From: Volutella citrinella
Lineage: Eukaryota > Ascomycota > Sordariomycetes > Hypocreales > Nectriaceae
NCBI GenBank assembly: GCA_034401135.1
Contig: JAWZSP010000006.1
Coordinates: forward strand, 2,852,001 to 2,916,000
Direction: 5' to 3'
Length of the DNA stretch: 64,000 bases
Position numbers and translations under genes: made by a program. The notes beneath the pieces are model-generated. The model was not told the origin of the DNA, did no database searches, and saw nothing but the letters and a program-made list of their open reading frames with translations. Positions 1 to 13,200 of the stretch are shown here, one piece after another (the stretch's first letter is position 1; each line of letters starts with the position of its first letter).

Positions 1-2966
1 GGACGAAGCCAATTTGACATCCAGCCATGCCTTGCGGCTCCAGCACTACCGTGGGGTGGCGCACAACTGGCTTGAGGGAAAAGCCCGCGTTCGTCAGCTT
101 GAGGCGGGGGGAATGGCCAATACCGATCTTGGCGCAGTTACCGTAAAGCCAAGATTCTGTGATGGGGCACCTAAACACTACTAGCCAAAGGTAAATCGCG
201 AGGTGGGAACCAACTGGGACGCAGGGGAAGAGTCGGGTGAGCGCAAGACTCGACGAATGGATCCCCAGGCAGCTTACCTATTCCAGTCCCATGACAAGCT
301 GAAGCTCTACGCGAGGGCAGTGGACCATGAGAAGCACTGGTAACAGCGCATACGAGTCGTGAGTATATTGCACGACACGGCTTGACCCATTGTTGTTGGT
401 GGAAGCAACCATCCATCAATGCGATTGATCAATAGCATAGCAGCAAGTAGCGTTCGAGCCAGTGGTTCAAAGCCTTGGCCGTAATGCCACACCACTGGCT
501 CGTATGGCTTACCCGCTCTTCGACTAGTCACAAAGGAGGTCTAGATCAAGACAAGACCCTCAGCCTTACCTTTTTTCGGGAATGTTAGACGAGTAAGGCC
601 ATGTGATAGGGTCTCACCTCGTGTGGTAGCATTGTGTAGGTGCTACTCGTGTGCGGGAGAACAGGATGAAGCTGATGCTGGGGAGTCTATTCCGTATGAC
701 TGTGCTGCGCAAGTGGCGAAAAGGTGCTGTGCAAGAATATTGTCCGATTGCGAGGCAGGCAGGCGGGTCTCGAGGGACGGGCTACGTAAGCAGGTGCTAC
801 ACGGAGGTACATTGTTCGACTCAAAACAGGAGATTGCGCGTTGCCATAATTAGGAGCAGGCCGGTATGGAGCACATCCGAAAGACTCTGTGGTCTGTAAC
901 TCTGTATGTACGGACTAGTATTCTGCAGTCCTGTAATAATGCAATGGAAGGTGCCGCATTCTCGGTTCGCGGGATGGATGGGTGAGCTAGCTGTCTCGCG
1001 TCCAGCAGGCCCCTCTTGGCCCTGCCCTGGGCGATCGCCGCGCCCTGCTTCTCCATCTGGGTACGGAGGATAAGACGGGACTGACGGGTTAGGTATAGAC
1101 GTCGATTATGGTAATTACGGGGACCAGGTATGGATGCCACCAGGCTCGGTATGGGGGAAGAGGTTGCACACTAGGCCAGTTGACGTCGAGGACTCAAAAG
1201 CATGATGAACGCACTAACACGTCTGCCAGCGACGCCTTGACGTTGGCAATCCTTGGCAATGGCAAGTCACTCACTGATTGACGGCTACGGACAAATGCAT
1301 CGACCGTGTTGCGATCTGTGGGGCCAGTCTGGTCCCAACTCTCTTCTCGTCCCTTTGGGAATGTGTTGGACGCAGGAGCATGCTGCAGTGCGACGCCAAC
1401 CCTAGGGATCCAAGGCCAAGGATCAAGCTCGTCGAGAACGGTGGCTCATGAATTCGCAGTTGAATAGCTCGGCGCCTCCGCGGACGGTCTGAATTCGGCG
1501 CATTATTATAGTGATTAGTAGTAGTTGAGGCGATTGAGCTGCGTAATGTTTCCGTGTCGACTGCCAACTCGCTCCGCCCGCCTATTCTGGCTCGCTAGAT
1601 CACAGCTGCCACAGGCTGCCAGTGAGCTATCACCCACTACTCGCGGCTACTAGTCGGCCCCTGGCCCATGCACCTCAGCTGAGTCTGGACCAGGCCGATG
1701 ACAATGCGAGTGCGTCTCCACTGGACGCTTTGGCGCTAGTGCCAATGCGAACCGACCTGACCCAGTACCAGCCAGTACAGTACAATCCCGTCCTCGCCTG
1801 GGTCTTTGCACCCAACACGGGCCTGCCAGCTAATAGTCACAAGGGGTGTGCAGCTCGAAACTTTGCCCCCGGCCAGGCCTATGGCGCGAGGGCCCCGTCA
1901 CGTCGCCGTCGTGATTGGTGTGCCCGCTGAGTCTGGGCAGAATCCAACCATTCCAGGTGTAGATGGCAAACGATAACTAAGAAGACACTTGAGCCCAAAC
2001 TGGACAAAGAGTGATGGCTCGAACCAACCGCTTGTCCCAAATACCTGCCTACTGGTAAGGTAGCTTGTTGGCCATGTCGGTCCTACCAAGAAAGTACGTC
2101 ACGAGGAGTCAAGCTGATAATTAGAAAGGCCGTTCGGAGTCCGCGGTCACAACCTTTCTGCTGGGAGCGCAGTAAGCGAATCTCTCAAGTGGCCTTCCGC
2201 TCAGAGCTTTGCAACGTAGCATTAGCCGTCCAAGGGGCTAGCTGTTCGTCATAGGCAGTCATACGCAGGCTGCTACCAAGCCGGCAGTGACGTGCAGATG
2301 CATATGGACGAGAGCTAACCGAGTAGAGGAGCAAAAGACTCGCCATTTTACCAGGTGCTGCGTGTTACCCTGCTCGTGGCCCTCGCCTCATCCGAAGCCC
2401 TTGACGACATGGCATGATGCGGCTATTGGGGTGAACGGCAGGCTGCAGAATGATAATGATTATGGCCGTTACACAGAACTCCCTCGATGCTGACTTCGTA
2501 CCATCATCTCCCGAACTTGAAGAGCAATCCCTACGCGCGCGCACGATACGACATGTCGCGTCTACGAGTTCAAAGTACGCACGTACTAATGAGCGTGCGT
2601 TGCACTGCCCAATGTTGAACACCCTGCCCGTGGTGGAGCCGCCAGAATGAACATCGACCCGATTGGGGGGCGCCAGTCATGTTTCACACCCACGACGCTT
2701 TAATAGTTTTGCGCGAGATTACTTGCCATGTCAATGAATAAGCCCCTTGTGAGGTCCGAGCTACGTGGTAGTTAGGTTGTAACGGCATGCCAAGATTGCG
2801 ATGAGCATCAGACTAGCGTCCTAAATGCGTTTATGTTACACGCCACGGGAAGGACGAACTTCAACCAATAGACCGACCCATGGTCCTACAAGGCTGTAAG
2901 CAAGGCGGTAGACGACAGTGGAAAACGGGGGCGTGGCGGCAGCTCATCTAATAGATCTTTCAGTTT

Positions 2967-3006
2967 GAAAAAAAAGAAAGAAAAGAAAAAAAAGAAAAGA
3001 AAAAAG
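2967..3006 (+). repeat. A-rich homopurine tract
   Basis: Forty consecutive purines, almost all A interrupted by single G. It is a low-complexity tract in the gene-free left arm, and such poly(dA) tracts commonly exclude nucleosomes. No gene start lies close by. Confidence 0.85.
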
Positions 3007-5680
3007 TCATCCCCAAATGCAGGGAAGGCAAGTCAGCAAGCAAGCATAACGGCCAGGGGCCTGGGCCCAGGGTTGCTGCTTACGGTGTGCTGCGACGTCG
3101 TGTCGTAGGTCGCTCGGAAGGCGATCATGCCGCTGCCACGCAAAGACGCGAGCTGAAAGAATGCTACGCCAGGGCAAGGGCAGTTAATTGAAGCCGGGGG
3201 TACGCGAACCAGCCACATCCAATACTTTAGTCGTGGTTTCATAATGCCAATTCAGCTAATCGCCAGTGCCGAGGTGCCTCAAAGCTTGAAGAGCAACGAG
3301 AACACGGGGCCAAGGCAGCCTATTCTATTCTCTCCATCACCGAGTCTGGGCTTCAGTTGGTACACTAATCACTGACAGGCTCGAGGCGGCCAGCTAGGCG
3401 AATGTGGTCGCTGGGACGCTATGCTCCAACCAGTCAGGCGGAGAATAAAACCACCAATACTGACACCACCGGTGCAAAGCGATGCTGTGATTCGAGCCCA
3501 GACCTGGACATGAGCCTGGGCTCATTCCCCGCGCTGACTCGGTAACAAACCGATAGGCTTGACTGGAGCATTCTCCGGGCTAGATGCTTCGCGTGCTCGA
3601 ATTGGACACAATACAAGCTATGGGACCCATGGGACCTCCCCTCCTCTCCTGGTGATCATGACCTGCGTCACGGACGGGAGTCAAGCGCCTCATTCGTAGC
3701 CCCATGCGTCCCCAAAGGTTGGGTCTGGGTGGCGGATCCCATCCCGTTGATGGCAGCGGAAAGGCTCTGCCCTGCCCTGCCCTGTCCTATCCTGTCGGGC
3801 CCCAAAGCGAGGCGGTGGCACGGTGCAGCCCTTCCCGCGGAGGACTAGCGCTGTGGTGGAGGAGGCTACAGAGGGTGTGCGGAGATGATTGACTGCTTGG
3901 GGCACGCACTCTATCAATCAAGCTCAGGCAGGGCTTCACAGGCGGGCGGAGACAACGAGGAGCGAGCAGCAACACCAACAAGACTGATGAGGGCTGTACG
4001 TACATTGCAGGGACAGCCTGGACAAGACGTCTGCTAGCGCAGGTTGGTGATCAGGTCGGCCGACCGGGGAGGGCCCACTCCAAGCCGGGAACTGAGAGGC
4101 TAGCAGAGCCTGATGGCTTCTGGCATGGTAATCCTCTGATCCTAATGCTTGAATGCGTCTTGCCTGAGCCCCGGTGCCGCGGGTCCTCTAGTGGAAGGCT
4201 ACGAGGACGTCAACCCGGATTGTTGGCTTGCCTGTGGTGACAATGAGTTGGTGTTTTATACCTAATTATGGCGAATAATCAATTGCTTTGACTGCTGGTG
4301 GAAAGAGACATCTGATGGCAAGCATACAGCTAAGAGACAGCATGGGTCCTGGGGGAGATATCGGGGCATGCTTTCCCCGCAATGCACTACCAAGGCCAAT
4401 GGATTCAAGTAGCGTCCATTATGTTTGTTGGTTGTTTCAAAGAGAGATTACAGGAAGAGTTCTACTGTTTTTTTTTCCCCCTTCGCCTTTGATTCCATTG
4501 CGTCGTGAGACCTCTTTGATCTCTCATCCCTCAAGCACCCCGGCCACCATTTTGAGGTTGATCCTGACTGGACCTTGATTTACGAAAACTCTCTTCTGGC
4601 CGGACTGCCTGTCATCGGTTTCGGCGGCTTACCAAAATCCTTAGCTTAGTAACGCTGTATTACCAGTGACATGGGTACCCTTGGATGGGAAGCGGCGTCG
4701 AAGCTCTCATATGCTCGCCATATATTTGGTAGGATGTGACTCTCGAAGCATAATGAGGCTATGTGTACTAGAGGTGCGAGGCCGGGAAAGGTCTTGCCTT
4801 TTTTTTTTCTTGTTTGTTGCGAATCCACCCGATCACCATCGTGTCGACTTACTCAAACAGCCTCTGTGATTCCATCTGACAGCATTGAGCAGAACCACTC
4901 AGACAACACTGTCTCCAGCCCGCCTGTAGGGTATGGTCTCGTGATTACTGTGTCTGCCAGGGGTGAAAGCAGACGTGCATGTGATCCTACCACGGAATGA
5001 ATGTAATCCAAATTAGTCCACGGCACCTCCGTGGCCCCCGTTCAAGAAGGAAGCAATACACGGTATTCTTGGTATGTAATGGGGCCTGGCCGGATGAGGC
5101 GTTCCAAATACACATTTGCTGCCATCATCATTGCCCTCAAGGAAGTTGATGTGATGTGCACCTCACAGTCGATTTGCACACTCAACAGGCCACGGATTCT
5201 CGGTCTCCGACATGCAGGCTGGAGACCCCATTCGGCTCGGGCATGCGCCTCTCTCTCTTGCAGTGGATGCTGCAGGCAGAGCCCAGACTTTGGGGCCTTG
5301 GCTCTGGCGGCGCCGAAGCGCTCGCCCCCGGAAGCTTATCGATCCCTCTGAAGGATCTCAGCGCCGGAGCCCCTGCTTGATGCGCACAGCCTGCGCAGCC
5401 AGCCAGCCAGCCTGCGTTCTCCTTGGCCCGGCGAAGGCGACACGCCAGAGAGGGGCAGGCAGGGTCCAATTCCAATTGCTCAACTGTGCGTGTGTTCACT
5501 CGACGCCCTACATGCCGGCGTGATTGCGTCGACTGCCAGCCCTTGGCGGCGTTCCGGACGGAGCCTCTCCCGCTCCAGACAAGCACACCCTCTTTGTTCT
5601 GTGTCAAGCGTGAAGGTGGAAGGCAGTTGCCACGGCTGTCGTGCTCATGCTCCAGGACGCCATCCGACGACGCCATCCCC

Positions 5681-5715
5681 GTTGCACGTTGCATGTTGCA
5701 TGTTGCACGTTGCAC
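5681..5715 (+). repeat. five-copy heptamer tandem (GTTGCAY)
   Basis: Five head-to-tail copies of the 7-nt unit GTTGCAC or GTTGCAT run without interruption in the order C, T, T, C, C at the last base. The array lies outside any recognised gene. Confidence 0.9.
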
Positions 5716-7817
5716 GTACCTCAACCATGGTAGAGACTAGAGTGCGAGAAACAGGCTTCCAGCCGCCTGGTTCCGCCACGTCAAAGGAAGGAGGGTGGCA
5801 AGAGAGGACCGACAGCCCGACTAATTGAATGAGGCATCTCGGCAAGCATCCTCCCGTCGAGACACCGTCCGGCTCTTGTTCGTGAAGCGTAAATTATCAA
5901 TAGTAGTCGGCTTCTCAAGCTTCCCTAGGGTGCAGTGCTTCAAGCACCAGGCAGAGATGGCGCATGGGAGCCAATTTGCCGCCCTAGCTGCTTCGAACAC
6001 TAGACCTTGGGTCGCGCCAAACTTGGAACGCTCCAAAGGGCGAACTGGGTGATGGGGGACGGAGATGGGATACTCGGCGGCGCCCCACGAGTCCACGACA
6101 CCACAGGCACAGACGCTGGAGCGAGCACTGGCCATAGGGACCTAGACCGGGCATGCATTCTGGTATTAGAAAATTGAGACGGCGTTCTGGAGTGATTTGC
6201 GTGCGTGCCGTGGGCGTCCAGCCTCTGTCCCTCCCCCGTCCCGATCTGGACCAGCCACGCCGCCGCCGAGCATACTACAGGGAACAGGGGCTTCATTACT
6301 GACACTATTGTGCGTCGTCTGGCTGGTGACTTCTTCCCAGCAGCTTCTTGGGAAACGGTCGTGGGATGCTGACCAAGAGACGACGGTGATGGTGAAAGAA
6401 GCCGGCTCGTCCAAGGTTGACCAGCCAGGCAAGACGATGCTTTGCATTGGGGGGCTCGAGACTGACTGGGCGTCACCAGCCCCGGCCAGTCCTGATCCGG
6501 TTTGTTCCTCACCAGACGAGGGATTGAACCTTCAGTATAAACAAGCTGGCTGTCGTCGGCCGCACAAGCACCGTGAAGCACCCCCCCTGGCCCCCTTCTG
6601 CGCCCCCACCCTCACCACGGACAGCTTCACAGACAATCCGGAGTCGCGAAGGAGCACCAACAGCTACCTAATTAATTTTTACGTCGCCTGCCGCTCTACT
6701 GGGTTCCTTTCCATTTGGGAGAAGAAAAAAAAGCGCACACCGCTGTTGTTAGGGCGGCTCCTGGGCCACCATTGGTGATGAACCCCAATAACTGTCTCTG
6801 TTGGGCGTCCTGGCCCTTGTCACAAGAAAAGATGAGGTGCGCTTGGTGCACTCTCTCTCCAGCACACACACCTCCACATTCCCGCCTGCATCGCTCCTGC
6901 AGACCCCCCTCCCTCATATGGACTCTCCGGTTCCAGCTCCGGCTGGGGCTGCCGTGCTGCTGAGCCAGTGCTAAAAGTTTTTTTCTTCTTTCCTCCTGCC
7001 GTTGTTTTTTCCTTCCCCTTTACCTGCCCATTTCACTCGCCCGCGGGCGACTTCGGCCACGCATGCTGGCTACCTAAGTACTTACTATACTATTCAGACG
7101 CCTGCTTCTAGGGACATTTCCTGCGTGGATGGAAAGAGGTACCTACTACCTGCCTTACCCTTGGATGGATGGGTGGATTGATGAGAAACCTGCGCGCCCA
7201 CGGCCAGTCGTAAACTTGTACTCACTTTTTTGTTGTCTCGCTTCCCAGCTGGCCTTGCCGCTTCCGTCCGCCTCTGGTTCTAGCAGCTCCAGGGCCGTCC
7301 CCGTACCTCTCGTCCCCCCCCTCAGGCCGTAGCGAAGAATGTAGAGGGCCCGCCAGTCGAGGCAGCGGGACAGGCTCAAGCCCTCGTCCTCCTCGTTCTC
7401 CTCCTCACCCCACGCGCCCCGGACCTCCATCGTCGGGACACTAAAGCACAATACACTCGGTTGGGGCATTGCTGTTCGCATAACATGGCATAGCCTAGCA
7501 TGGCATAGCACTGTGCAGCGTCCCCTCCCCCTGGCCTTTCCTTATTATTGTTGGCATTTCTCTCCCATTGTGGCCTCCTCACGCCCTATCTCGGTTTGGC
7601 ATCCCAAATCCCCGGCCACCCCCGGCCTCAGCAACCTGGCGTCCTGGCTCTCAGCCCTCCCGAGCTAGTCGGCCTCTGGAGCTGGTGCAGGCGCCCTAGA
7701 GATCCCGCCCCAAGCAGGTCCTAGCCCAGCGCTAGCTCCGAAGGATGCCAAGGCCCTGTCCCCCGGTCTTAGGTCTGAGTTGATGGAGGGGGCGTGAGGG
7801 CTACGGTCCAGCCCATG

Positions 7818-8817
7818 CGGGTGCGTCTAGTAGTTGGAGTGCGGGAACACGCACCCCCCCCAAAAGGATATACATATTGCACCAAAAGCGCCAGAGGGCG
7901 CCACCTGGGACAGCAAACCTTATTGATTGAGTCTCCTGCTCTCCATTGACGACTCTCCGAAAAGCCCCATTCAAACCCCATTTCATCCCCAAGGCCATCG
8001 TGACTCCAACCTTCCCTCTTCACTCGCATCCTCGCTATTTGAGTTTGAGCTTGACCTGTCGCACATTGGGCCCGGCCTACGGAGTAGACGACCTCGAAAC
8101 AACCTTTGGACGAACCTCGACTCGTTCCTTTCCCTGACTTGCCTGCCCCAGGCTTTTTAATCTTTGGCCAGCACCAGACCGGCCCCCTCTCTGTTTGTAT
8201 ATTAGAAGAAGCTTTGCGATCCAAAGCCCTGGCGTGGTCGATCACCCTCTCCCGACGATTCAAAGAACGCCCTTCCCGGAAGCCATAGCAGCCATCAGCG
8301 CCTGAGTACGGCTCCGCCGCCGCCAGTTCTTAATCTCCATCTGCCCTCCGCAAAGCACCTCTTCTCCCGGCCACCTGGAACGTCATCTGGTAGCTCAATC
8401 CAAGCGCGCTTTGCATCCCCCAACAACAACATCAACAGTAGCAGCAATAGGAGAAGCAACAGCAGCATCAGCATCGTTCAACGCACGCGTGTGGGAAGAC
8501 GAAGCCACCACAGAGCCACTTCCGCCGCCACTGGTCCCTCCTTCACCTTGCCCAACTTCGCGTCGGAAGGCAACACCACTGCCCTGTCCTATTCCTGGCG
8601 ACTCTTGTGCTCAAATCCGCACTACGACGCCTCCAATTTCTCGCCTACCCTCTTGGCTGCGTCTCTTCACGTCAGGGAAAGCGTCGCGTCCTCCCGAGTA
8701 ACCTGACTAGCTGAGGAAGACTGCAAGAGCCAGTCTCGCAGCATCGCACACGTCGTTTCAAACTAGCAGTTTTGGCAACATAGGCAGCTTTGCACAACCA
8801 CCAAAAGTCGCATTGCC
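7818..8817 (+). promoter_or_regulatory. 1-kb ATG-free leader/promoter of the zinc-finger gene
   Basis: Reading the plus strand base by base, the last ATG before the start codon is at 7815. The next is the start codon at 8818, so 1000 nt contain none. The stretch is pyrimidine-rich, with CAA/CAG-rich patches near 8420-8480, and looks like transcribed leader. By contrast, ATG would be expected roughly once per 64 nt by chance. I infer a long 5' UTR selected against upstream starts. The transcription start and any leader intron cannot be fixed from sequence alone. Confidence 0.6.
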
Positions 8818-10244
8818 ATGGAAGCGGCCAGCTTCTCTTCACGTCGCCCAGCAGCTGGGGCTCTCCCCGCTTTCTCGCTGCCTCCTCCTACTGCAGATGT
8901 TCCAAGTATGGCCAAATACCCCCTCTATCCTCCCCTCCCGGAAGCCTCTCCTGAGTCCTTCCACTCTCACGAATCCGCCCCGACTGGGTTTCCCTATACG
9001 CCTTCCTATCTTCCCCTCCCCGGCTCCATCCCTGACCGCCGACGTTCCTCAACGCCCAGTGTTCTGACCCCTTCACCAGGAGCCAGCGACGGCCTGAGCC
9101 CCAGTCTGTCCAGCGTCCACACAGGCAGCTCCCAGGGCTCGCAAGCTCCCGCTGGGATGCAGTACTCATACAGCGGCCACGTCCCAGGCGCCTGGCAGAA
9201 CGGCTCTTCATACACCGTCAGCTCCGCGACACAAGCCCAGCCTTCACTTGGCCAGCAACACTTTGGAGGACGCTCCTCCATGTACAGCCAACCCACCAAC
9301 ATGCACTTCAGCCACCCGCGAACCACGCAGTCGCCGGCCACTGGCGAGGGTCTACCTCCACCTCCGTATGACCAGGTTCACCACCCCTTCCAGACGTCCA
9401 TCTCCGGCGGCGGCGGCCAAACGACTCCCGGTAGCCTCTCAGGGGCTCCCCAGCCGCCCCAGAGCGCAGTTCTCTCCTCGCAATCGACGCAGCCGCCCAC
9501 GCCGTCAAGTGCGTCGGCTCATGTCGACTCATACACCCACACGCGTCCGCCCAGCACCCCGAGCTACTACACTGCCTCATCCACGCCGCAGCAATCCAGC
9601 TTCCCGCCCTATGCTCCTCAGCCATCTCCCACCCAGCACTCGCCCACAACGACTGGCCCCCTCTCGAGGGGTCTCGGATCTCTCGCCGGACAACCGCAAG
9701 GCCCAGGAATGGCTCCTCCCGCTTCATACCGGCCCTACCCCCCGTATCAGCCACTCCCCAACATGGGCCCCTCCGTCATGTCGAATATTCACCAGCCAAA
9801 CGGCCAGATGTCGATGATTCCCGGTGGCATGGTTCCTCCATACGGTCACCATCAGATGATGTACCCGCATGGACAACCGACACCCCAGTCTGAGCGACCC
9901 TTTAAGTGCGATCAGTGCGTCCAGTCGTTCAGCCGGAATCACGATTTGAAGCGGCATAAGCGGATTCACCTGGCAGTCAAGCCTTTCCCCTGCACTTTCT
10001 GCAGCAAGAGCTTTTCTCGGAAGGATGCCCTAAAGGTAGGCAGATCCCTTCTGGTACTTGCTTCGACAGCATGGCCTGGACGAGGACACCGAAGTTAATA
10101 GATTGCATGTGCTAACTTGTACGACAGAGGCATCGACTGGTCAAAGGCTGCGAGGGCAAGTCAGGTGACGGATCCAATGGCGGCGAGACAAACGGGGACC
10201 GAAGCGTCGACGGCGACGAAGGGGTGGACAAGAAGGAGACCTAA
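8818..10244 (+). CDS. C2H2/C2HC zinc-finger transcription factor
   Basis: Two exons, 8818-10035 and 10128-10244, split by a 92-nt GT-AG intron with a GCTAAC branch site, predict 444 residues. The first 360 residues are a disordered Pro/Ser/Gln/Tyr-rich region typical of activation domains. A zinc-finger pair follows. Finger 1 is a classical C2H2 with C364, C367, H380 and H384. Finger 2 has C392 and C395, then H408 and C414 (spacing HX5C), so it is C2HC. The RNHDLKRHK core and the KDALKRH...GC ending resemble the last fingers of yeast Swi5/Ace2-type factors, but I cannot assign an orthologue. The short acidic tail ends DKKET. The intron falls inside finger 2, between K406 and R407. The start has a good context (gccATGG). 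It is probably a nuclear DNA-binding regulator with unknown targets. Confidence 0.88.
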
Positions 10245-13200
10245 ATGACGAGGTAACGGCATACAATGATACCCTGCTCGAACCGTATGGATATCTCGCC
10301 GCCGTGCGTTGGGCGCCCTTCACACATCACCAGAGGGCCAGACAACGCCTCACGGCCGAGCATTCTATGCCAACTCGAACACCCGAGCGATAAATTGGTT
10401 GAGGGGAACTGGAGCATTTTGGCGTCGTGAATCCGTCGGGCACCAAGCAACGATTAGCCCGCGGATTGGAGCGTGTCTTGGTTTTAATCCTGCGCATTGG
10501 AGCAGTATATGGGAACGGACTCAGAAGAGGTGAACCGGAGAACGGAGCACACCTGGCTGGCACAAGACGGAAATGGACTCGATACCGCAGGCATTGGAGC
10601 CAGGATTTGCGCAATGGGCTGGAATCGACAGCACAACACGGGTGTAAATGGATCTCGAAGGGTTTATTCGGCTGGACAAGGAAATGTTTGCAACGGTTTG
10701 GGAATACTAATTTCTTCTACTACGGTACGGTATTGTAAAGGGGGGGAAGGGGGGGAAGGGGGGGACGAGGGCACTCATGGGTTTAGAGGGGCATTTGGGG
10801 ATTCTCTTTTTTGTTTTTCAACCTGGGACTCGATGTTGACTTTTGCGTCGTTTTTTCAACACGCTCGCTTGACCATTGTACTCTTAGTGGGATGTCTGGT
10901 TAGCCTCGAGAGGCGTCTCGGGGACTGGAAAAGAAAAGGCTTGGATGGGAAACGGCAAAGGCAAAGGGTGCATGCTAGTACATTCGCGGGGCCTACGGTC
11001 TGCTAGCGGGAGGCGACCAGGCGGTACATGGTTATGGTCTCTTGCGTGGGAGGCACGCGTGGCTTGATTGCCCAGATAGGTATAGGAGGCCGGTATGGAG
11101 TTTTGGAATTTATCAGTGTGTATGTGTACAATATAATTCACAGACAATGCATGTGTGACTTGACACAATTCCAATCTGGTGATGATTATATCGAGGGCTA
11201 CACCTTGAGTATTACTCGACGACTGGCTTACAGACTTCGGATCGAGGCTGCCCGCATGTATCCGTCCATGCGCAATCTAACGAGGCTTGAGGTCTGCAAA
11301 CTGCCCGGGCCGGGAGGGAAGAGGGCGTGTGCGGGCCGAGGGCGCATCGAACAGGGGCAGATCGGGACGCACACACCTCTCCAAAAAGCACGGGGTAGCA
11401 GGAGAACAGAGTGAACCCCCATCAAGACTCAAAAGAGATGCTGTTGGGCCCATTTGAGATCCAGAGGAGGTCCGACGTTGCGATGGATGCCCACCTGTGA
11501 AGTATGCAATGCGAAGCGCTGGTCTTGGTGCTAGCGTCTTAGTTTGATGGGGCGGACGCTGGGGCCTGCCGGCCAGGGGTGGGGAAGAAGCCATTGGGCT
11601 AGCAGCGCGAGAGAAGATGCATTATCAGCCTCGGGGGGAGGGTTAATAAGACCTGACGGCAGGTGTACGCAGTAGCCATCACTAATCGTATCGAGCAAGG
11701 TGCTGGGCTAGGGCTTTGTGATTTCCAAGTGACTCGGTCAGCGCGACTCTGCTGGGAGATGTCCAATATTCCATAGGATGCCAACCACACAGCGCATGGA
11801 TGGATGGATGTGAATGCGCATGTGAATTGAATGTGATGGATGGAGGGTAGTGGCCGCTAGCAGGCGCGGGAGCCGACGCAGGCGATGGGTTGGTCAGGCA
11901 GGTAGACTGTACAGTATTAGACTGCATGCTCGCCTGTTGCGCTTTTGGAGCTTTGCTGCTTCTCAAATCTCCACAATTGGAGTGCTCGATCGTGACTAGT
12001 AGGCATGGGGGTGATGAGCGAGCGTTGGTTGGGTTGCCCAGTCGTGCACTGATGATGAGTGGCCTGCACCGTATTGATGCAGTGCTGTTCATAGTATGTA
12101 GGTACGTCGTAGGCTCTGTCTTCTCTTGGACCTTGGCATGGCAGGGCCACTCCAGCTCGACGAGGGGGGGGCTTGCGGCGGGCCAATGGGAGGGCTCCAT
12201 TACGAGCGAAAAGGAAAACGGGGGTGTGGTGGGTAGGCCCTGCGAGCTGGGTGGGTGATCTTCAGGTGCGCGCTGTCAAGACCCCTGCTAGCTGCTGTAG
12301 CGGGGATTCGGCAGTTGGTTCAGACTTTAGACCACCCCCCTAGAGGCCCCACCGTGGAGTACGTACCGTACCTACCCATGCGGTGCTGGGTGCAGGCAAT
12401 ATTAGCATGTAGACACCCATATCCCTGGCCCCCGCCCGAACAGGGGTTAGCTTTTTGGGTCAATGGCGAGACAAGCGGCTGAGTGGGAAGATGAAGGAGA
12501 GGAGAGGGGGGTACTCCGTACACCTTCACCACATCTCCATACCTACATAGTACTATCGCCTCCCGTGCCCATGCCATACCCATGCCCAGCTGCTCATGGT
12601 ATGGTTCAAGCCAACCATCTCCGCTTTCCCGGCCGGTGGGGGGCTCCCGGTGGGATGGATGGGATATTCTGGACAGGCGATGCGCAGAGATTTACTGCTG
12701 GCACGTGTGGACGTAAAGGTCGGCAGCTGTCGACGGGCCTCCAGCTCTAAGGAGCCTCACTAATTACTAGATTACCAAGGCATCGGGCGCATCTCAATCA
12801 GACCTGGGCCACCCAAGCTCCAACCCTGGATTCCTGGTGACGATCACGTAGCGGATGGGCGATGCCATGTGGGGAACTTGAAGCAGAGGTTCGATGGGTG
12901 GGTTCACTGGGTTTAGGGCGCCCCATTTATCCCAGCCTGTTGTTCAACTGTTGTGTGTGCTCGCTTTGCTTTTGCCCTGGGCTGTCTTGGCTTGGCTTGG
13001 CCTTGCTTTGCTTGCTTGCTGCTTGCTGGATGGAGCTACTGCTGCTTCACCGTTGCTTTTGGCTCTCGTGAATCTCCATGCGTCCCTCTCCCGCAGCATG
13101 CAAGCCCATGACGATGCAGGCAATGTTGTCTCTGGCGCTGATGAGCGATGGCCGTGCTGGAGACTTGCAGTTGCCGTGCGCCATTGGCTGGCTCTTCGCA

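Larger units (their letters stand above)
1..7817. other. gene-free spacer at left edge
   Basis: I find no convincing gene here on either strand. The open frames are short, overlap on opposite strands and translate to arginine-, serine- and proline-rich sequence typical of non-coding GC-rich DNA. No transposase, reverse transcriptase, terminal repeat or tRNA was recognised. It contains a purine A-tract at 2967-3006, a heptamer tandem at 5681-5715, a direct repeat of catggcatagc near 7484-7509, and several TACC/GGTA-rich patches near 7075-7150. It may hold non-coding transcripts or distal promoter sequence of the zinc-finger gene, but nothing in the sequence proves either. Confidence 0.5.

Noticed and set aside
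1985..2090. possible tRNA on the minus strand (GGTTCGAGCC box)
   Set aside because: The T-arm pairs 4 of 5, but there is no A-box and no pairing acceptor stem at the right distance.
5182..5740. 180-codon minus frame and overlapping plus frames
   Set aside because: The apparent repeat RATCNMQ in translation is only the DNA heptamer array read in frame.
6000..6778. two overlapping 193-codon frames on opposite strands
   Set aside because: Mutual overlap and non-protein-like composition; no motif.
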